Source of the DNA: an uncultured Bacteroidales bacterium
GTDB taxonomy: Bacteria > Bacteroidota > Bacteroidia > Bacteroidales > UBA932
DNA length: 54,390 bases
Reading direction: 5' to 3'
NCBI GenBank assembly: GCA_945827785.1
Contig: CALZOR010000001.1
Span: forward strand, 1-54,390
A program made the translations under genes and the position numbers. The notes under the pieces were generated by a model that saw nothing but the letters and a program-made list of their open reading frames with translations, was not told the DNA's origin and did no database searches. Below, in pieces: positions 8,925 to 18,066 of this stretch (position 1 is its first letter; every line of letters starts with the position of its first letter).

Positions 8925-10028
8925 ATGGAACTGACATTTGAAATACTGATGGATGCCCTGAGGAACTCTATCCTGATAACGGGGCTTGTGACAGTTATGA
9001 TGATGATGATCGAATCGCTGAACATTGAATCCGACGGGCTGGTGTTCAGAGGACTGAAGAAGACCAGAATCGGTCAGGTGGTTATCGGGGCCCTTCTCGG
9101 CTCGGTTCCCGGATGCATGGGAGGATTCGCCACGGTTTCGCTCTATACCCATGGCCTTCTGAGCTTCGGCGCACTCATAGCAATGATGATTGCGTCTTCC
9201 GGTGACGAAGCCTTTGTAATGCTCGCCATGATTCCGGACAAGGCGCTGATTATCTTCGTCGTACTTTTTGTCCTTGCCATAGCCGTCGGCATAATCACGG
9301 ACTTTGTGCATGGCCGCATCCACAGCAGACATTGCCACAAGGCAGACCACACGGACTGTTCCGACCTGCCGCAATGCAGCGAAGGCTACAGCATCCATCA
9401 GGACCATGAAGGAGAAGGTCACGGCAAAAAAAGGCATTTCACTGCCAAAAGAATAGTGATGTTCGTGGGGCTTGCAATTTTCATAGCAGCCCTTGCGAGC
9501 GGCCACCTCAGCCACGAGCACGCTGGACACGGACATGAGCATGAACATTTCGAAATCGACCTCCTGAGCGAAGAATGGATGAACGTGCTGTTTGCCTGTC
9601 TTAGCGTGATTGTGCTTATTGTCCTTATCCGTGCATCCGACCACTTCATCGAAGAGCATCTTTGGAACCACATCGTCAGGAAGCATCTCCCGACCATCTT
9701 CGCATGGACGTTCGGAGTGCTTATCGGCATAGGTATCTTATTGCAGTTCATTGACATAAGCACATGGATAAGCAGCAACACGGCACTTATGATACTGCTT
9801 GCAGCAGCCATCGGATTCATCCCAGAGTCCGGTCCGCACCTTATCTTCGTAACCCTCTATGCTGCCGGAGCCGTTCCACTTCCGGTCCTTCTTGCAAGTT
9901 GCATTTCCCAGGACGGACATGCGTCAATTCCCCTGCTTGCCGAGAGCAAGGTGGGTTTCCTGAAGGCAAAGGCCATAAACTTTGCAGTTGCACTTGCTGC
10001 CGGATATTTATCCATGATATGGTTTTAG
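8925..10028 (+). CDS. ArsP_2-type heavy-metal exporter (putative manganese/arsenic efflux), His-rich loops
   Basis: This 367-residue integral membrane protein matches the 'putative 10TM heavy-metal exporter' family (ArsP_2): two halves each with a glycine-rich motif near 'GSVPGCMGGF' (59-68) and 'GFIPESGPH' in the second half. A cytoplasmic or periplasmic loop (about 129-171) and a second stretch (194-208) are packed with His, Cys, Asp and Glu, as expected for transition-metal binding. The family is often labelled manganese transporter, but the metal is not proven by sequence. No metal-responsive regulator is adjacent. Confidence 0.82.
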   Translation: MELTFEILMDALRNSILITGLVTVMMMMIESLNIESDGLVFRGLKKTRIGQVVIGALLGSVPGCMGGFATVSLYTHGLLSFGALIAMMIASSGDEAFVMLAMIPDKALIIFVVLFVLAIAVGIITDFVHGRIHSRHCHKADHTDCSDLPQCSEGYSIHQDHEGEGHGKKRHFTAKRIVMFVGLAIFIAALASGHLSHEHAGHGHEHEHFEIDLLSEEWMNVLFACLSVIVLIVLIRASDHFIEEHLWNHIVRKHLPTIFAWTFGVLIGIGILLQFIDISTWISSNTALMILLAAAIGFIPESGPHLIFVTLYAAGAVPLPVLLASCISQDGHASIPLLAESKVGFLKAKAINFAVALAAGYLSMIWF

Positions 10029-10088
10029 GTACAGGGAGAGTGTAACTAGCAGAAAATCAAGCAATTTGCTATTTTAAAAATTATTACG

Positions 10089-10096
10089 TACCTTTG
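10089..10096 (+). promoter_or_regulatory. -7 promoter box (TACCTTTG) of the DUF4493/PCMD operon
   Basis: TACCTTTG followed by CGG lies 23 bp before the first gene of the nine-gene surface operon. No other good TAnnTTTG box stands out between genes from here to 23.2 kb, where gaps are 3-29 bp or overlapping. Confidence 0.7.
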
Positions 10097-10118
10097 CGGC
10101 TTGAAAGATTCTTAACCA

Positions 10119-11522
10119 ATGGTATTGAGCAAAGTATGGCGAGCTGTATGTATGCTTGCCCTGGGCACAGGAATGATGTGCCAAACAGCTGCAGGACAGG
10201 GTTTTGTAAAAATTGTTCCTGACAGCGACATCCTTTCAGGAGAGGCGTTTTGCGATAGCCTCCTTACCCGCGTCGCATTCCCGCACGCGGTTTCAAACCT
10301 TTCCAATTACCCGAAAATCAATATTGCTGCAATAGAGTTGATGAAGGTCCTCGAGGATCCTAATATCGAAATATCACGTATATATGTCTGCGGAAGCACA
10401 TCTCCGGTCGGACTTTGGGGAGACAATGTCAAACTCAGTCAGGCAAGGACTGACAATGTCGCAAAATATCTTCAGTATTCACTCGACATCCCAGAAAACA
10501 AAATCATAAAAGAAAGCAAGATTGAGGATTGGGACAGACTTGCACGAATGGTGGAAGAATCTGATCTTCCACATAAATATGAAGTTCTCGATATCATCAA
10601 CAACAAGACATGGGGAGAGAGGAAAACAGCTCTCCGCCGCCTTGCTGGGGGAAGCGTATGGAAAACCCTTGAAAGGGATTTCTTTCCTGAACTTCGCAGC
10701 GTCAGGTTCGGTATCTTCTGCCGATACAAACAGCAGCCGGTGGCAACTGTCATAGACACGGTCTATATCCGCGACACCATATATATAAAGGAATACATCC
10801 GCGAGGAACCGAAGGTCATCTATAGGAATCAGCCGGACGTAAAAGAAACCAAGCCTCGGTCAGCAAAATCTGAAAATCCGTCCCAGAAGGATAGGAAATC
10901 GCGGAAAACCGCAACAAAATCATCTGAGTCTCAGCATATTGCAGTTGGAGAAAATGATGATGTCTGGAAGATCGGAATCAAGACAAATATGCTGAATGAT
11001 GCGCTTGTCATCCCGAACCTCGGAGTGGAACTGCAAGTCCTTGACCACGTTTCATTCAATCTTGAGGGATGGTACACTCCATATAATATGCTCGCGCCCT
11101 CAAAAGATACCAATTTCAGCGGTTTCCGTCCGCAATTCAGATACTGGTTCGGCAGAAACAGCCTGATGAGGCATGGAAACTATGTCGCAATTGACGGGGC
11201 ACTGATGTGGTACACCTTGAAATGGCGTGACGGACTCCTGTATCAGAACGGGAAAGAGAACCATTTGGACAAGAAATCGAGCAACTCCACCCCAGCCTGG
11301 AGCGCCGGAATATCATACGGTTACTGCTTCGGACTCGGAAAGACAAAAGCCTGGGGAATAGAACTTGAGCTTGGTATAGGATATCAGCGTTTTACCCATA
11401 ATGTGGGAAAATTCAATGAAGACACACTCAGATGGGAAATATATGACTATCAGGAAAAGCAGCAGTTTGGAATCACACATGCCAACGTCAGTCTGACTTA
11501 CCGATTTTCCATCAAGAAATAA
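10119..11522 (+). CDS. OmpA-like / DUF3575 outer-membrane protein, first gene of surface operon
   Basis: A signal peptide (about 1-27) is followed by an OmpA C-terminal-like region (about 65-140) with an 'N..LS.AR...V..YL' pattern, a linker rich in charged residues (about 220-285), and a C-terminal DUF3575 domain (about 290-467) whose alternating strands look like a small beta-barrel ending in 'LTYRFSIKK'. In other Bacteroidales DUF3575 genes sit beside fimbrillin and Mfa/FimA-type pilus genes. The likely role is an outer-membrane platform that touches peptidoglycan and anchors the lipoproteins encoded next. The operon follows with a 23-bp gap. Confidence 0.82.
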   Translation: MVLSKVWRAVCMLALGTGMMCQTAAGQGFVKIVPDSDILSGEAFCDSLLTRVAFPHAVSNLSNYPKINIAAIELMKVLEDPNIEISRIYVCGSTSPVGLWGDNVKLSQARTDNVAKYLQYSLDIPENKIIKESKIEDWDRLARMVEESDLPHKYEVLDIINNKTWGERKTALRRLAGGSVWKTLERDFFPELRSVRFGIFCRYKQQPVATVIDTVYIRDTIYIKEYIREEPKVIYRNQPDVKETKPRSAKSENPSQKDRKSRKTATKSSESQHIAVGENDDVWKIGIKTNMLNDALVIPNLGVELQVLDHVSFNLEGWYTPYNMLAPSKDTNFSGFRPQFRYWFGRNSLMRHGNYVAIDGALMWYTLKWRDGLLYQNGKENHLDKKSSNSTPAWSAGISYGYCFGLGKTKAWGIELELGIGYQRFTHNVGKFNEDTLRWEIYDYQEKQQFGITHANVSLTYRFSIKK

Positions 11523-11545
11523 TATTCTTAACTAATTAATTAAAT

Positions 11546-13726
11546 ATGCGTCGATTAAGATTCTTACCTGTATTGCTCATCCTTTTAGGGACGTCATGTT
11601 CCAAGGGTGTCATCTGGGCTCCGGACTCCCCCGACGGGGAAGGAAGCCTCACGATAGCGCTCTCGGCTGACGGCTCCCAAGTGGCGAGCAAAGCAGAAGG
11701 CGAGGCTGTGACAGGCCTCAACCTTGACGATTTCAGGATTGCAATCTACAAGACTGAAAATCAGATGCGTCTGTACAACGACTCCTATGCGAATACTGCA
11801 GGCAAAACGCTGAAGTTGAATGCAGGAGAGTACAGACTTGTAGCACAGTTGGGTGACACCCTCGGTTGTGGATTCGACAAGCCATATTTCCTGGCGGATC
11901 CGACATTTACAATTGAGCGTGGCAACAATACTGTAGAGGCTACAGCTAAACTTGCAAATGTGAAACTTGCCATCAATTTTGACAGCACTATCAGTGAGGT
12001 ATATCCTGATTATTACGCGATTGTGAAGCACAACACAATCAAAGGCAAACAGGTCAAATTCGTCAAAGGAGAAACTCGTAAGGGCTATATCCCGGCTGGT
12101 GAACTTGTTCTTGAAGTCTATGCCAACATTGACGGAACATGGAAATACTACAAGACGGACCCGGCCATTTACAAACCTAATGATTTCGTTACCTTCAACA
12201 TAACCACCAATGCGTCAGAGGGAAGCCTTTCCATCAGCATTACAGTGGACAACACAGTGGACAAAAAAGACCAGACCATTGAAGTTCCGGCAACGGCACT
12301 TCCTCAGGCAGGACCTTCAATCAAACTCGCCGGTTTTGAATCCACCGGCAATGTCCATGAGTTTGTGGAGGGTATGAGCACGGCTGGACATAATGCATCA
12401 GCAAACTTCATCGCAAAGGCTGGCATTGCACACTGCTACCTTTCAATGGAGTCAGACTATCTGTCTGGCAAGGGCGTGTCCGGGACAGTCGATTTCGCAA
12501 ATCTCAGCTCTGATGAAGCGATTGTCCTCAGGAATGCCGGCTTTGAGTGGGACTACAGCATGTTCGAGTCAAGGACTTTCTCTTTCATCGACCTGAGCAA
12601 TCTGATAAAGTCCATCATGAACGATACCAAGGCGGAGAAGACTGACAAGGAAATCGCAAAATTCTCTCTCAGAGTGGTTGACGGAGTTGGTAAGGAATTA
12701 TCGGATGAGTTCAGCATTGTTTCCCGCGGGGTGAGCCTTAGCCTTGGAATCAAGACTTCAAACGTCAGGGCCAGAAGGATTGACTCACCGATGGCTGACA
12801 TTACCAACGGCCTTCCTGCGCTTGCTGTCCTGGAATCATCAACCGATGGCGTGAATTGGACTTCAGCTGCATCAAACGGTTCTGTTTCAGGATCTAAGAT
12901 TGATTTCGGGAAGGTCTCATTGGATCCGTCCACAGCCTATCATTTCCGGGTTGTGTATAATGCCAATCCTAACATAGTCAGCAATGTAGTATCAGTGACG
13001 ACAGAGGCAGCGAGCCAGGTGGCAAATGCCGGTTTTGAGGACTATCAACTTGTTCAGACACAGTTCCAGACTAATATCGGAGGCAAGTACACGAGAAACT
13101 GGTACCTTCCATACGCAGCTGGAGAGCCTGATCCATGGTGGGCGTGCAACAGCCGTGCATCCATGCCGAACAAGCATAATGCAGGTGCGGGCTACTGGTG
13201 CAAGAATTTTCCGTCATCCGGATATGTCAAAGACTGTCATAGCGGTTCCAAGGCCGCTCTTGTATTCAGTGTAAACGTTGATGCTTGGAATACAGACAAT
13301 ACCGCAGTGGGAGCCACGACGGAGGGTGAGCTCTGGATTGGTACGGCAGATGACAGCGGTAACCGCACTTCTGAAGGCCATTCATTCACAAGCCGTCCGG
13401 ACAGACTCAGGTTCCATTACAAATATGCGCCCCACAACCAGGAAAAGTTCTATGTCTATTCATGGATCAAGGATTCAGAAGGCAACATCATCGCGTCGAC
13501 CGAGGAAACGTCAGGTCCGGCTGCAGATGAATGGACAATGCATTCAATGACATATAACTACAGCACCCTTGACAAGAAAGCAGCGTCAATCTTCATCCTT
13601 TTCAGAAGCTGCAACGGCGATGGTAGCGTATCCACCAAGAAATCATTCGAACTAGGTGAAGAAACGGTCACAGCGCACGCCGGTTCAATGTTCAAGATAG
13701 ATGATATAGAACTCATATACGAATAA
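11546..13726 (+). CDS. DUF4493 lipoprotein with FN3-like and PCMD-like C-terminal domains
   Basis: The lipobox 'LGTSC' puts the lipid-anchored Cys at 18. A DUF4493 domain (about 30-240) starts with strand 'GSLTIAL' and a Ser-Lys-Ala motif (Lys49), with the family's 'F.KPYF' block later. A middle domain (about 255-400), an FN3-like domain (about 405-490) and a C-terminal PCMD-like domain (about 495-726) follow; the last contains 'SFTSRPDRLRFHYKYAP', closely matching the PCMD motif in two other proteins here. PCMD is named as a putative carbohydrate domain. I infer a surface adhesin or tip subunit. At 726 residues it is among the longest of its group. Confidence 0.82.
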   Translation: MRRLRFLPVLLILLGTSCSKGVIWAPDSPDGEGSLTIALSADGSQVASKAEGEAVTGLNLDDFRIAIYKTENQMRLYNDSYANTAGKTLKLNAGEYRLVAQLGDTLGCGFDKPYFLADPTFTIERGNNTVEATAKLANVKLAINFDSTISEVYPDYYAIVKHNTIKGKQVKFVKGETRKGYIPAGELVLEVYANIDGTWKYYKTDPAIYKPNDFVTFNITTNASEGSLSISITVDNTVDKKDQTIEVPATALPQAGPSIKLAGFESTGNVHEFVEGMSTAGHNASANFIAKAGIAHCYLSMESDYLSGKGVSGTVDFANLSSDEAIVLRNAGFEWDYSMFESRTFSFIDLSNLIKSIMNDTKAEKTDKEIAKFSLRVVDGVGKELSDEFSIVSRGVSLSLGIKTSNVRARRIDSPMADITNGLPALAVLESSTDGVNWTSAASNGSVSGSKIDFGKVSLDPSTAYHFRVVYNANPNIVSNVVSVTTEAASQVANAGFEDYQLVQTQFQTNIGGKYTRNWYLPYAAGEPDPWWACNSRASMPNKHNAGAGYWCKNFPSSGYVKDCHSGSKAALVFSVNVDAWNTDNTAVGATTEGELWIGTADDSGNRTSEGHSFTSRPDRLRFHYKYAPHNQEKFYVYSWIKDSEGNIIASTEETSGPAADEWTMHSMTYNYSTLDKKAASIFILFRSCNGDGSVSTKKSFELGEETVTAHAGSMFKIDDIELIYE

Positions 13727-13730
13727 TCAG

Positions 13731-15017
13731 ATGAAAAAGACAGTTTATACAATAATCGCAGCTGCAATTGCACTGACAAGCTGTAACACAGAGGTCTTCA
13801 TTACAGAAAAAAAGGGAGAGATGACACTTGATCTTTCATGCTCTTCAGAATATAACATCGTCGGCACAAAGGCAGAGTCCGATGAAGACATAATCAACAA
13901 CTTTTCCGTGAAGATTGTGCGTCCTGCTGACGGATGGACAAAGACGTTCGAGCCTTTCAGCAGTATCAAGGGGACAGTAATTTCCCTTGGGTCAGGAAAT
14001 TATACAATCACTGCATCTTCTCCTGTCAAGGAGGATGCGGCATTTGACCAGCCTGTGTATGAAGGCAGCACTGACTTCACGATCTCAACCGGACAGGTGG
14101 CCAACGTCAGCCTCATCTGCAAGGTTTCCAATGTGAAGGTAAGTCTTCAGCTCAGCAAGAACTTTGTCGAGGAACTCTCTGACTACAGCATCACTGTAAC
14201 CAATGGCAAGGGCATCCTGAAATGGGAGAAGAATGCAAATCAGACAGATTTCAAACCGGTGATTGTTGAAGGAGAAACTCTTTATACCGGCATTAAGTCA
14301 GGTTATTTTTCAGTAGCTCCGCTTACAATCCAGGTGAACGGACACCGCTCACTTGACAACAGCTCTGCATCAACATCTTATTTCATAAACGATCCAAAGG
14401 CTGCTGACCACCACATCCTCAAACTTGACGCCAATGTAACCGGTACCCTCGGTGGCATTTCCATCACAATCGACAATACAGTCAATGACATAGAGAACAC
14501 GGTTAAAGTCCCTGGTTTCGAAGAAATTCCGGTTCCGGGAGATGAACCTCAGGATCCAGGCACAGAAGAACCAGGCACCGAGGAACCAGGCACCGATCCG
14601 GAGCCATCAACTGCGCCTACTCTCGTATGGGACGCAAACCCGACTTTTGCACCGATGGCAATCAATGATGCTATGAATGCAGACCTCGTTGTGAATGCTC
14701 CTGAGAAAATCGCACAGTTCAAGGTTAAGGTTAATTCACCAAACCTTACCGCGGCAATACAGGGCCTGACAACCGACGGTTCTGACACGATGGACCTTGT
14801 CAACGATGCCGCAATGATTGAATTCCTGGCTAATCTCGGAATCCCGACGGGAGAGAACATCGTAGGCAAGACAACAGTCAATTTCTTCATCACTGACCTT
14901 GTTAAAATGATTAATATGTACGGACCTGAAGCAGGTACCCAGCATCATTTCATCCTCATCGTCACAGATGAAAAGGGCCAGGAAATGAACAAGAAAGTAA
15001 CATTTGTTTCAGAGTAA
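13731..15017 (+). CDS. DUF4493 lipoprotein with Pro/Glu/Thr linker and second domain
   Basis: Lipobox 'LTSC' (Cys18) and a Thr-Lys-Ala motif (Lys47) open a DUF4493 domain (about 25-255) with the 'AAFDQPVYEG' block. A short linker of repeated 'PGTEE' units (from Pro276) leads to a 130-residue domain (about 295-428) like the middle domain of the two large neighbours, ending 'VTFVSE'. It lacks the FN3 and PCMD modules, so it looks like an intermediate-length version of the same architecture. It starts 4 bp after the previous stop. The function is not known; an exported surface subunit is inferred. Confidence 0.8.
   Translation: MKKTVYTIIAAAIALTSCNTEVFITEKKGEMTLDLSCSSEYNIVGTKAESDEDIINNFSVKIVRPADGWTKTFEPFSSIKGTVISLGSGNYTITASSPVKEDAAFDQPVYEGSTDFTISTGQVANVSLICKVSNVKVSLQLSKNFVEELSDYSITVTNGKGILKWEKNANQTDFKPVIVEGETLYTGIKSGYFSVAPLTIQVNGHRSLDNSSASTSYFINDPKAADHHILKLDANVTGTLGGISITIDNTVNDIENTVKVPGFEEIPVPGDEPQDPGTEEPGTEEPGTDPEPSTAPTLVWDANPTFAPMAINDAMNADLVVNAPEKIAQFKVKVNSPNLTAAIQGLTTDGSDTMDLVNDAAMIEFLANLGIPTGENIVGKTTVNFFITDLVKMINMYGPEAGTQHHFILIVTDEKGQEMNKKVTFVSE
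14556..14600 (+). repeat. In-frame 15-bp tandem repeat encoding PGTEE linker
   Basis: Three near-identical 15-bp units (CCAGGCACMGARGAA type, the last diverging) encode a flexible acidic linker between two domains. Such repeats can change copy number by slippage. Confidence 0.85.
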
Positions 15018-15036
15018 TCCATAGACAGTAAACATC

Positions 15037-17226
15037 ATGAAAAAGTATTTGAAATACATGATGGTTGCCCTGTCAGCATCAGTGCTTCTCTCATGCAACA
15101 GAGAGGTGATCATGCCTGGCAGCTATGGTTTCCTCAGTCTGAATGCGGAGAGCGACCTCTCCACAGACATCATCGTCAAGTCAACCGGAGAAGACATGGT
15201 CTTTGCCGTTGACATTAAGAACGGTGCAGGGCAGACCGTGGTGCACTCTGACGACCATCGTACCATAAATAGTGAAAATCCTGCAAAGCTTCCTGTTGGA
15301 ACTTATGAAATCACAGCTTACAACGGGGAAAATCTCAATGCCGCCTTCAACAACCCTTATTATGAGGGAAAGAAGAAAGTCAAGATTATGCCGGACAAAG
15401 TCCAGAATGTTGAAATTGTCTGCGCACTTGCAAATACCGCTTTCTCAGTTGAATTCCCGGAAGAATTTGCAACATATTTCCCTGAATATGAGGTCAGTGT
15501 GACCAATGGGAGAGGTGATAAACTTGTTTTAAGCAATCAGCCTAAGGCCGGAAATCCTCTTGAAGAAGGGTTTTCAGCAGTTGCATATTTTGCTGTGACA
15601 GGAACCCTTTCATGGGAATTGACCGTCAAGAATCAGGAAGGTGGAATATACAGAACTTCTCAGGTCTATGAAGATGTTGTTGCCAAGTCGCACTATCATC
15701 TGAAATTCGAACTCGGACCTGAAGATGATGCGGATGGAGCAGCTTTCATAAAGGTTATTGTAGACAGCAATATGGATGAGGTCTCACACGAGGTCATGCT
15801 TGATTTTGACAACACTTCAATGCCTTCTGTCTCTACTTCTGCCGGATTCAGCCCGGTTTCTGGTGAAAGCATGTCCATTCCTATTGGCAACGCTGATGAG
15901 AAATCGTTCTCGATTTCTGCACCGCAGGGTCTGCGCAACTTCAGGATTACCCACAATAACGATTATTTCACACGGCAAGGTCTTCCGCAGTCAGTCGAAT
16001 TGATCGGAGCACCTGCCGAGACTGAAGCACTGCTTTCAGGCCTCGGGATCACGGCAAGCCAGACAATCCAGACCAAGGCGATTGCAGAAGGTTCAAAGGG
16101 ACTCAGTCTGAATCTGACATCCTTCATCGGATCGCTTCCTGTCGGAGAATATGCTCTTAAACTCATGGCAATCGACATGAAGGGCCGTTTCGATGATTTC
16201 GACCTCGTATTCGAAGTCATATCCGACGTGGATGCTGAGGCGGTTTCTGCAAAAGCAGGATGGGCAGCATTCGCTCAGCTCAAAGGTCGTTATTTCCAGT
16301 CACCTGCGCCGGCAGGCCTCACCTTCCAGATCAAGGAAAAGTCTGCGGCCTCATGGACAGACATAGATGCAGGTGCTCTTCAGATTGATGAAACTACCAA
16401 AACGTTCACAACTATTGTGAAGAGTCTGAAAGCATCAACAACTTATGTATTCAGGGCAGTTTCAGCAGAAGACAAGGAAACCAAGGAAATCGAATTCACG
16501 ACATCTGCGGCTGAAACCCTACATAACCTGAGTTTCGATGACTGGTCAAAAAGTGATAAGATGCCTAATGCAGAGGGCTATGCAATCTGGGATTCAGCTA
16601 ACTCTGCAGGAGCAGCGATAACGACATCCCCTTCAACAGAAGCTGTAAGAGGAAAGGCTGCGCGTCTTGAGAGTGTAACCGCCTTCGGACTGATGGCCGC
16701 CGGAAATATTTTCACAGGAAAGTTTGTCGGTCTGGCAGGACTCGGAGCAAAACTTGACTGGGGAGTTCCTTTCACTTCAAGGCCTATAGCATTGAGAGGA
16801 TATTATAAATATGCTCCAAAGGCAATTGACAAGGTGAAAGACCCATATTCTGACAAGAAAGGTCAGACAGATGAGAGCCAGATTCTGGTCTTCCTTACAG
16901 ATTGGACTGGCCCGTTCAGGGTTAACACAAGTGAGAAAACTTTTGTAGATTTGGATAATGACCCGGGAATCATCGCCCTTGGACAGCTGAATTCATCGAA
17001 TACTGATAAGGAATATGTTCAGTTCACCCTTCCTATCGTCTATCGTGACAACAGCAGGATACCTACCCACATCGTCCTTGCGGCAGCTTCCAGCCGCTAC
17101 GGGGACTATTTCACCGGCGGAGTAGGTTCAGTGCTGCTCATAGATGAATTCGAATTTGTGTACGATCCGGCAGAACTGACTGAATCAGAATACAATACCG
17201 TATTCAGCAAGGTAGACGCATTCTAA
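15037..17226 (+). CDS. DUF4493 lipoprotein with FN3-like and PCMD domains
   Basis: Lipobox 'LLSC' (Cys20) is followed by strand 'GFLSLN' and Val-Lys-Ser (Lys48). A DUF4493 domain (about 28-240) carries the clear 'AAFNNPYYEG' block. A middle domain (about 265-400), an FN3-like domain (about 405-485) and a full PCMD domain (about 490-715) follow; PCMD shows 'VPFTSRPIALRGYYKYAP' and 'YGDYFTGGVGSVLLID'. At 729 residues it is the best complete example of the shared architecture. The beta-barrel gene starts 9 bp downstream. A glycan- or host-binding role is inferred from the domain name only. Confidence 0.83.
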   Translation: MKKYLKYMMVALSASVLLSCNREVIMPGSYGFLSLNAESDLSTDIIVKSTGEDMVFAVDIKNGAGQTVVHSDDHRTINSENPAKLPVGTYEITAYNGENLNAAFNNPYYEGKKKVKIMPDKVQNVEIVCALANTAFSVEFPEEFATYFPEYEVSVTNGRGDKLVLSNQPKAGNPLEEGFSAVAYFAVTGTLSWELTVKNQEGGIYRTSQVYEDVVAKSHYHLKFELGPEDDADGAAFIKVIVDSNMDEVSHEVMLDFDNTSMPSVSTSAGFSPVSGESMSIPIGNADEKSFSISAPQGLRNFRITHNNDYFTRQGLPQSVELIGAPAETEALLSGLGITASQTIQTKAIAEGSKGLSLNLTSFIGSLPVGEYALKLMAIDMKGRFDDFDLVFEVISDVDAEAVSAKAGWAAFAQLKGRYFQSPAPAGLTFQIKEKSAASWTDIDAGALQIDETTKTFTTIVKSLKASTTYVFRAVSAEDKETKEIEFTTSAAETLHNLSFDDWSKSDKMPNAEGYAIWDSANSAGAAITTSPSTEAVRGKAARLESVTAFGLMAAGNIFTGKFVGLAGLGAKLDWGVPFTSRPIALRGYYKYAPKAIDKVKDPYSDKKGQTDESQILVFLTDWTGPFRVNTSEKTFVDLDNDPGIIALGQLNSSNTDKEYVQFTLPIVYRDNSRIPTHIVLAAASSRYGDYFTGGVGSVLLIDEFEFVYDPAELTESEYNTVFSKVDAF

Positions 17227-17235
17227 AACAGGACA

Positions 17236-18066
17236 ATGAAAAGAATTATCATAATATCCGCATTGATACTGACAGCCCTCACAGGTTCAGCGGCCCCGGC
17301 ACAGAAGTCAGGGGACGTTGAACCGTTTGACAGAGGGTTGGGAGAGTCCCTGACAGGCACATTCGTGCCGAAGGGAACAATCGGAGCAGGCATAAATTTC
17401 TCATACAATACAGTGGACCTCGGTGGCAGCGCTGATGATATGGGTTATTCCATGCTGTTCGGACTGGTCGGAGGGCTGAAAGGAAGCATGTACACCTTTG
17501 GTGTGACTCCTCAAGTTTCATACTTTGTCGCAGACAATCTATCCATAGGTCTCAGGTTCGGATATAAGAGGTCATTCCTCGGACTGAACAGTGCTTCATT
17601 GTCAATCAGCGATGATATCGGATTCAACATCAGCGACTACAATGTGTTCAACCACAAATACACCGGAGCCCTCACGATGCGCTACTACATGTCGCTGGCA
17701 CACAGCAAACGGTTCGGTGTATTCGTCGAGGCGAGGATAAAAGGAGGCTACGGACAGGGAAAGACATGGAAAGTCGTAGGCGAGGACAAATACGGAACCT
17801 ATTCCACCTCCCTTGAGGCAGCCCTGAACTTTGTCCCGGGAATCTGTATTTTTGCAACTGACAACATTGCAGTGGAAGTGGCTATCGGAGTTCTCGGACT
17901 TGAATACAGCAAGGTTGACCAGTACAAGAATCAGGTCGAACACAGCAGGATGACAACAAGCGGGGCGAATTTCCGCATCAATCCCCTGTCAATCGAACTT
18001 GGAACCTGCATCTATTTCTACACGGGACCTCACAGCAAGAAAGCAAGAAAAAATCAAGTGAAATGA
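17236..18066 (+). CDS. Outer-membrane beta-barrel protein of the DUF4493/PCMD operon
   Basis: The 276-residue product has a signal peptide (about 1-22) and then alternating amphipathic strands with glycine/aromatic pairs, for example 'GAGINFSYN', 'GLRFGYKRSF' and 'IELGTCIYFYTG'. This fits an outer-membrane beta-barrel of roughly 8-12 strands. No OmpA peptidoglycan motif is present. It overlaps the next PCMD gene by 4 bp (ATGA), which suggests a fixed stoichiometry or direct partnership with that PCMD lipoprotein. It may be the anchor or export pore for one or more lipoproteins. Confidence 0.8.
   Translation: MKRIIIISALILTALTGSAAPAQKSGDVEPFDRGLGESLTGTFVPKGTIGAGINFSYNTVDLGGSADDMGYSMLFGLVGGLKGSMYTFGVTPQVSYFVADNLSIGLRFGYKRSFLGLNSASLSISDDIGFNISDYNVFNHKYTGALTMRYYMSLAHSKRFGVFVEARIKGGYGQGKTWKVVGEDKYGTYSTSLEAALNFVPGICIFATDNIAVEVAIGVLGLEYSKVDQYKNQVEHSRMTTSGANFRINPLSIELGTCIYFYTGPHSKKARKNQVK

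Noticed and set aside
8919..9686. 255-codon His-rich open frame antisense to the metal exporter
   Set aside because: Its histidines arise from the reverse complement of the exporter's His/Met-rich codons; the plus-strand gene has clear membrane helices.
10029..10088. Terminator after the heavy-metal exporter
   Set aside because: Only weak 5-bp pairings (TAGCA/TGCTA, AGCAA/TTGCT) before a few T residues; not convincing.
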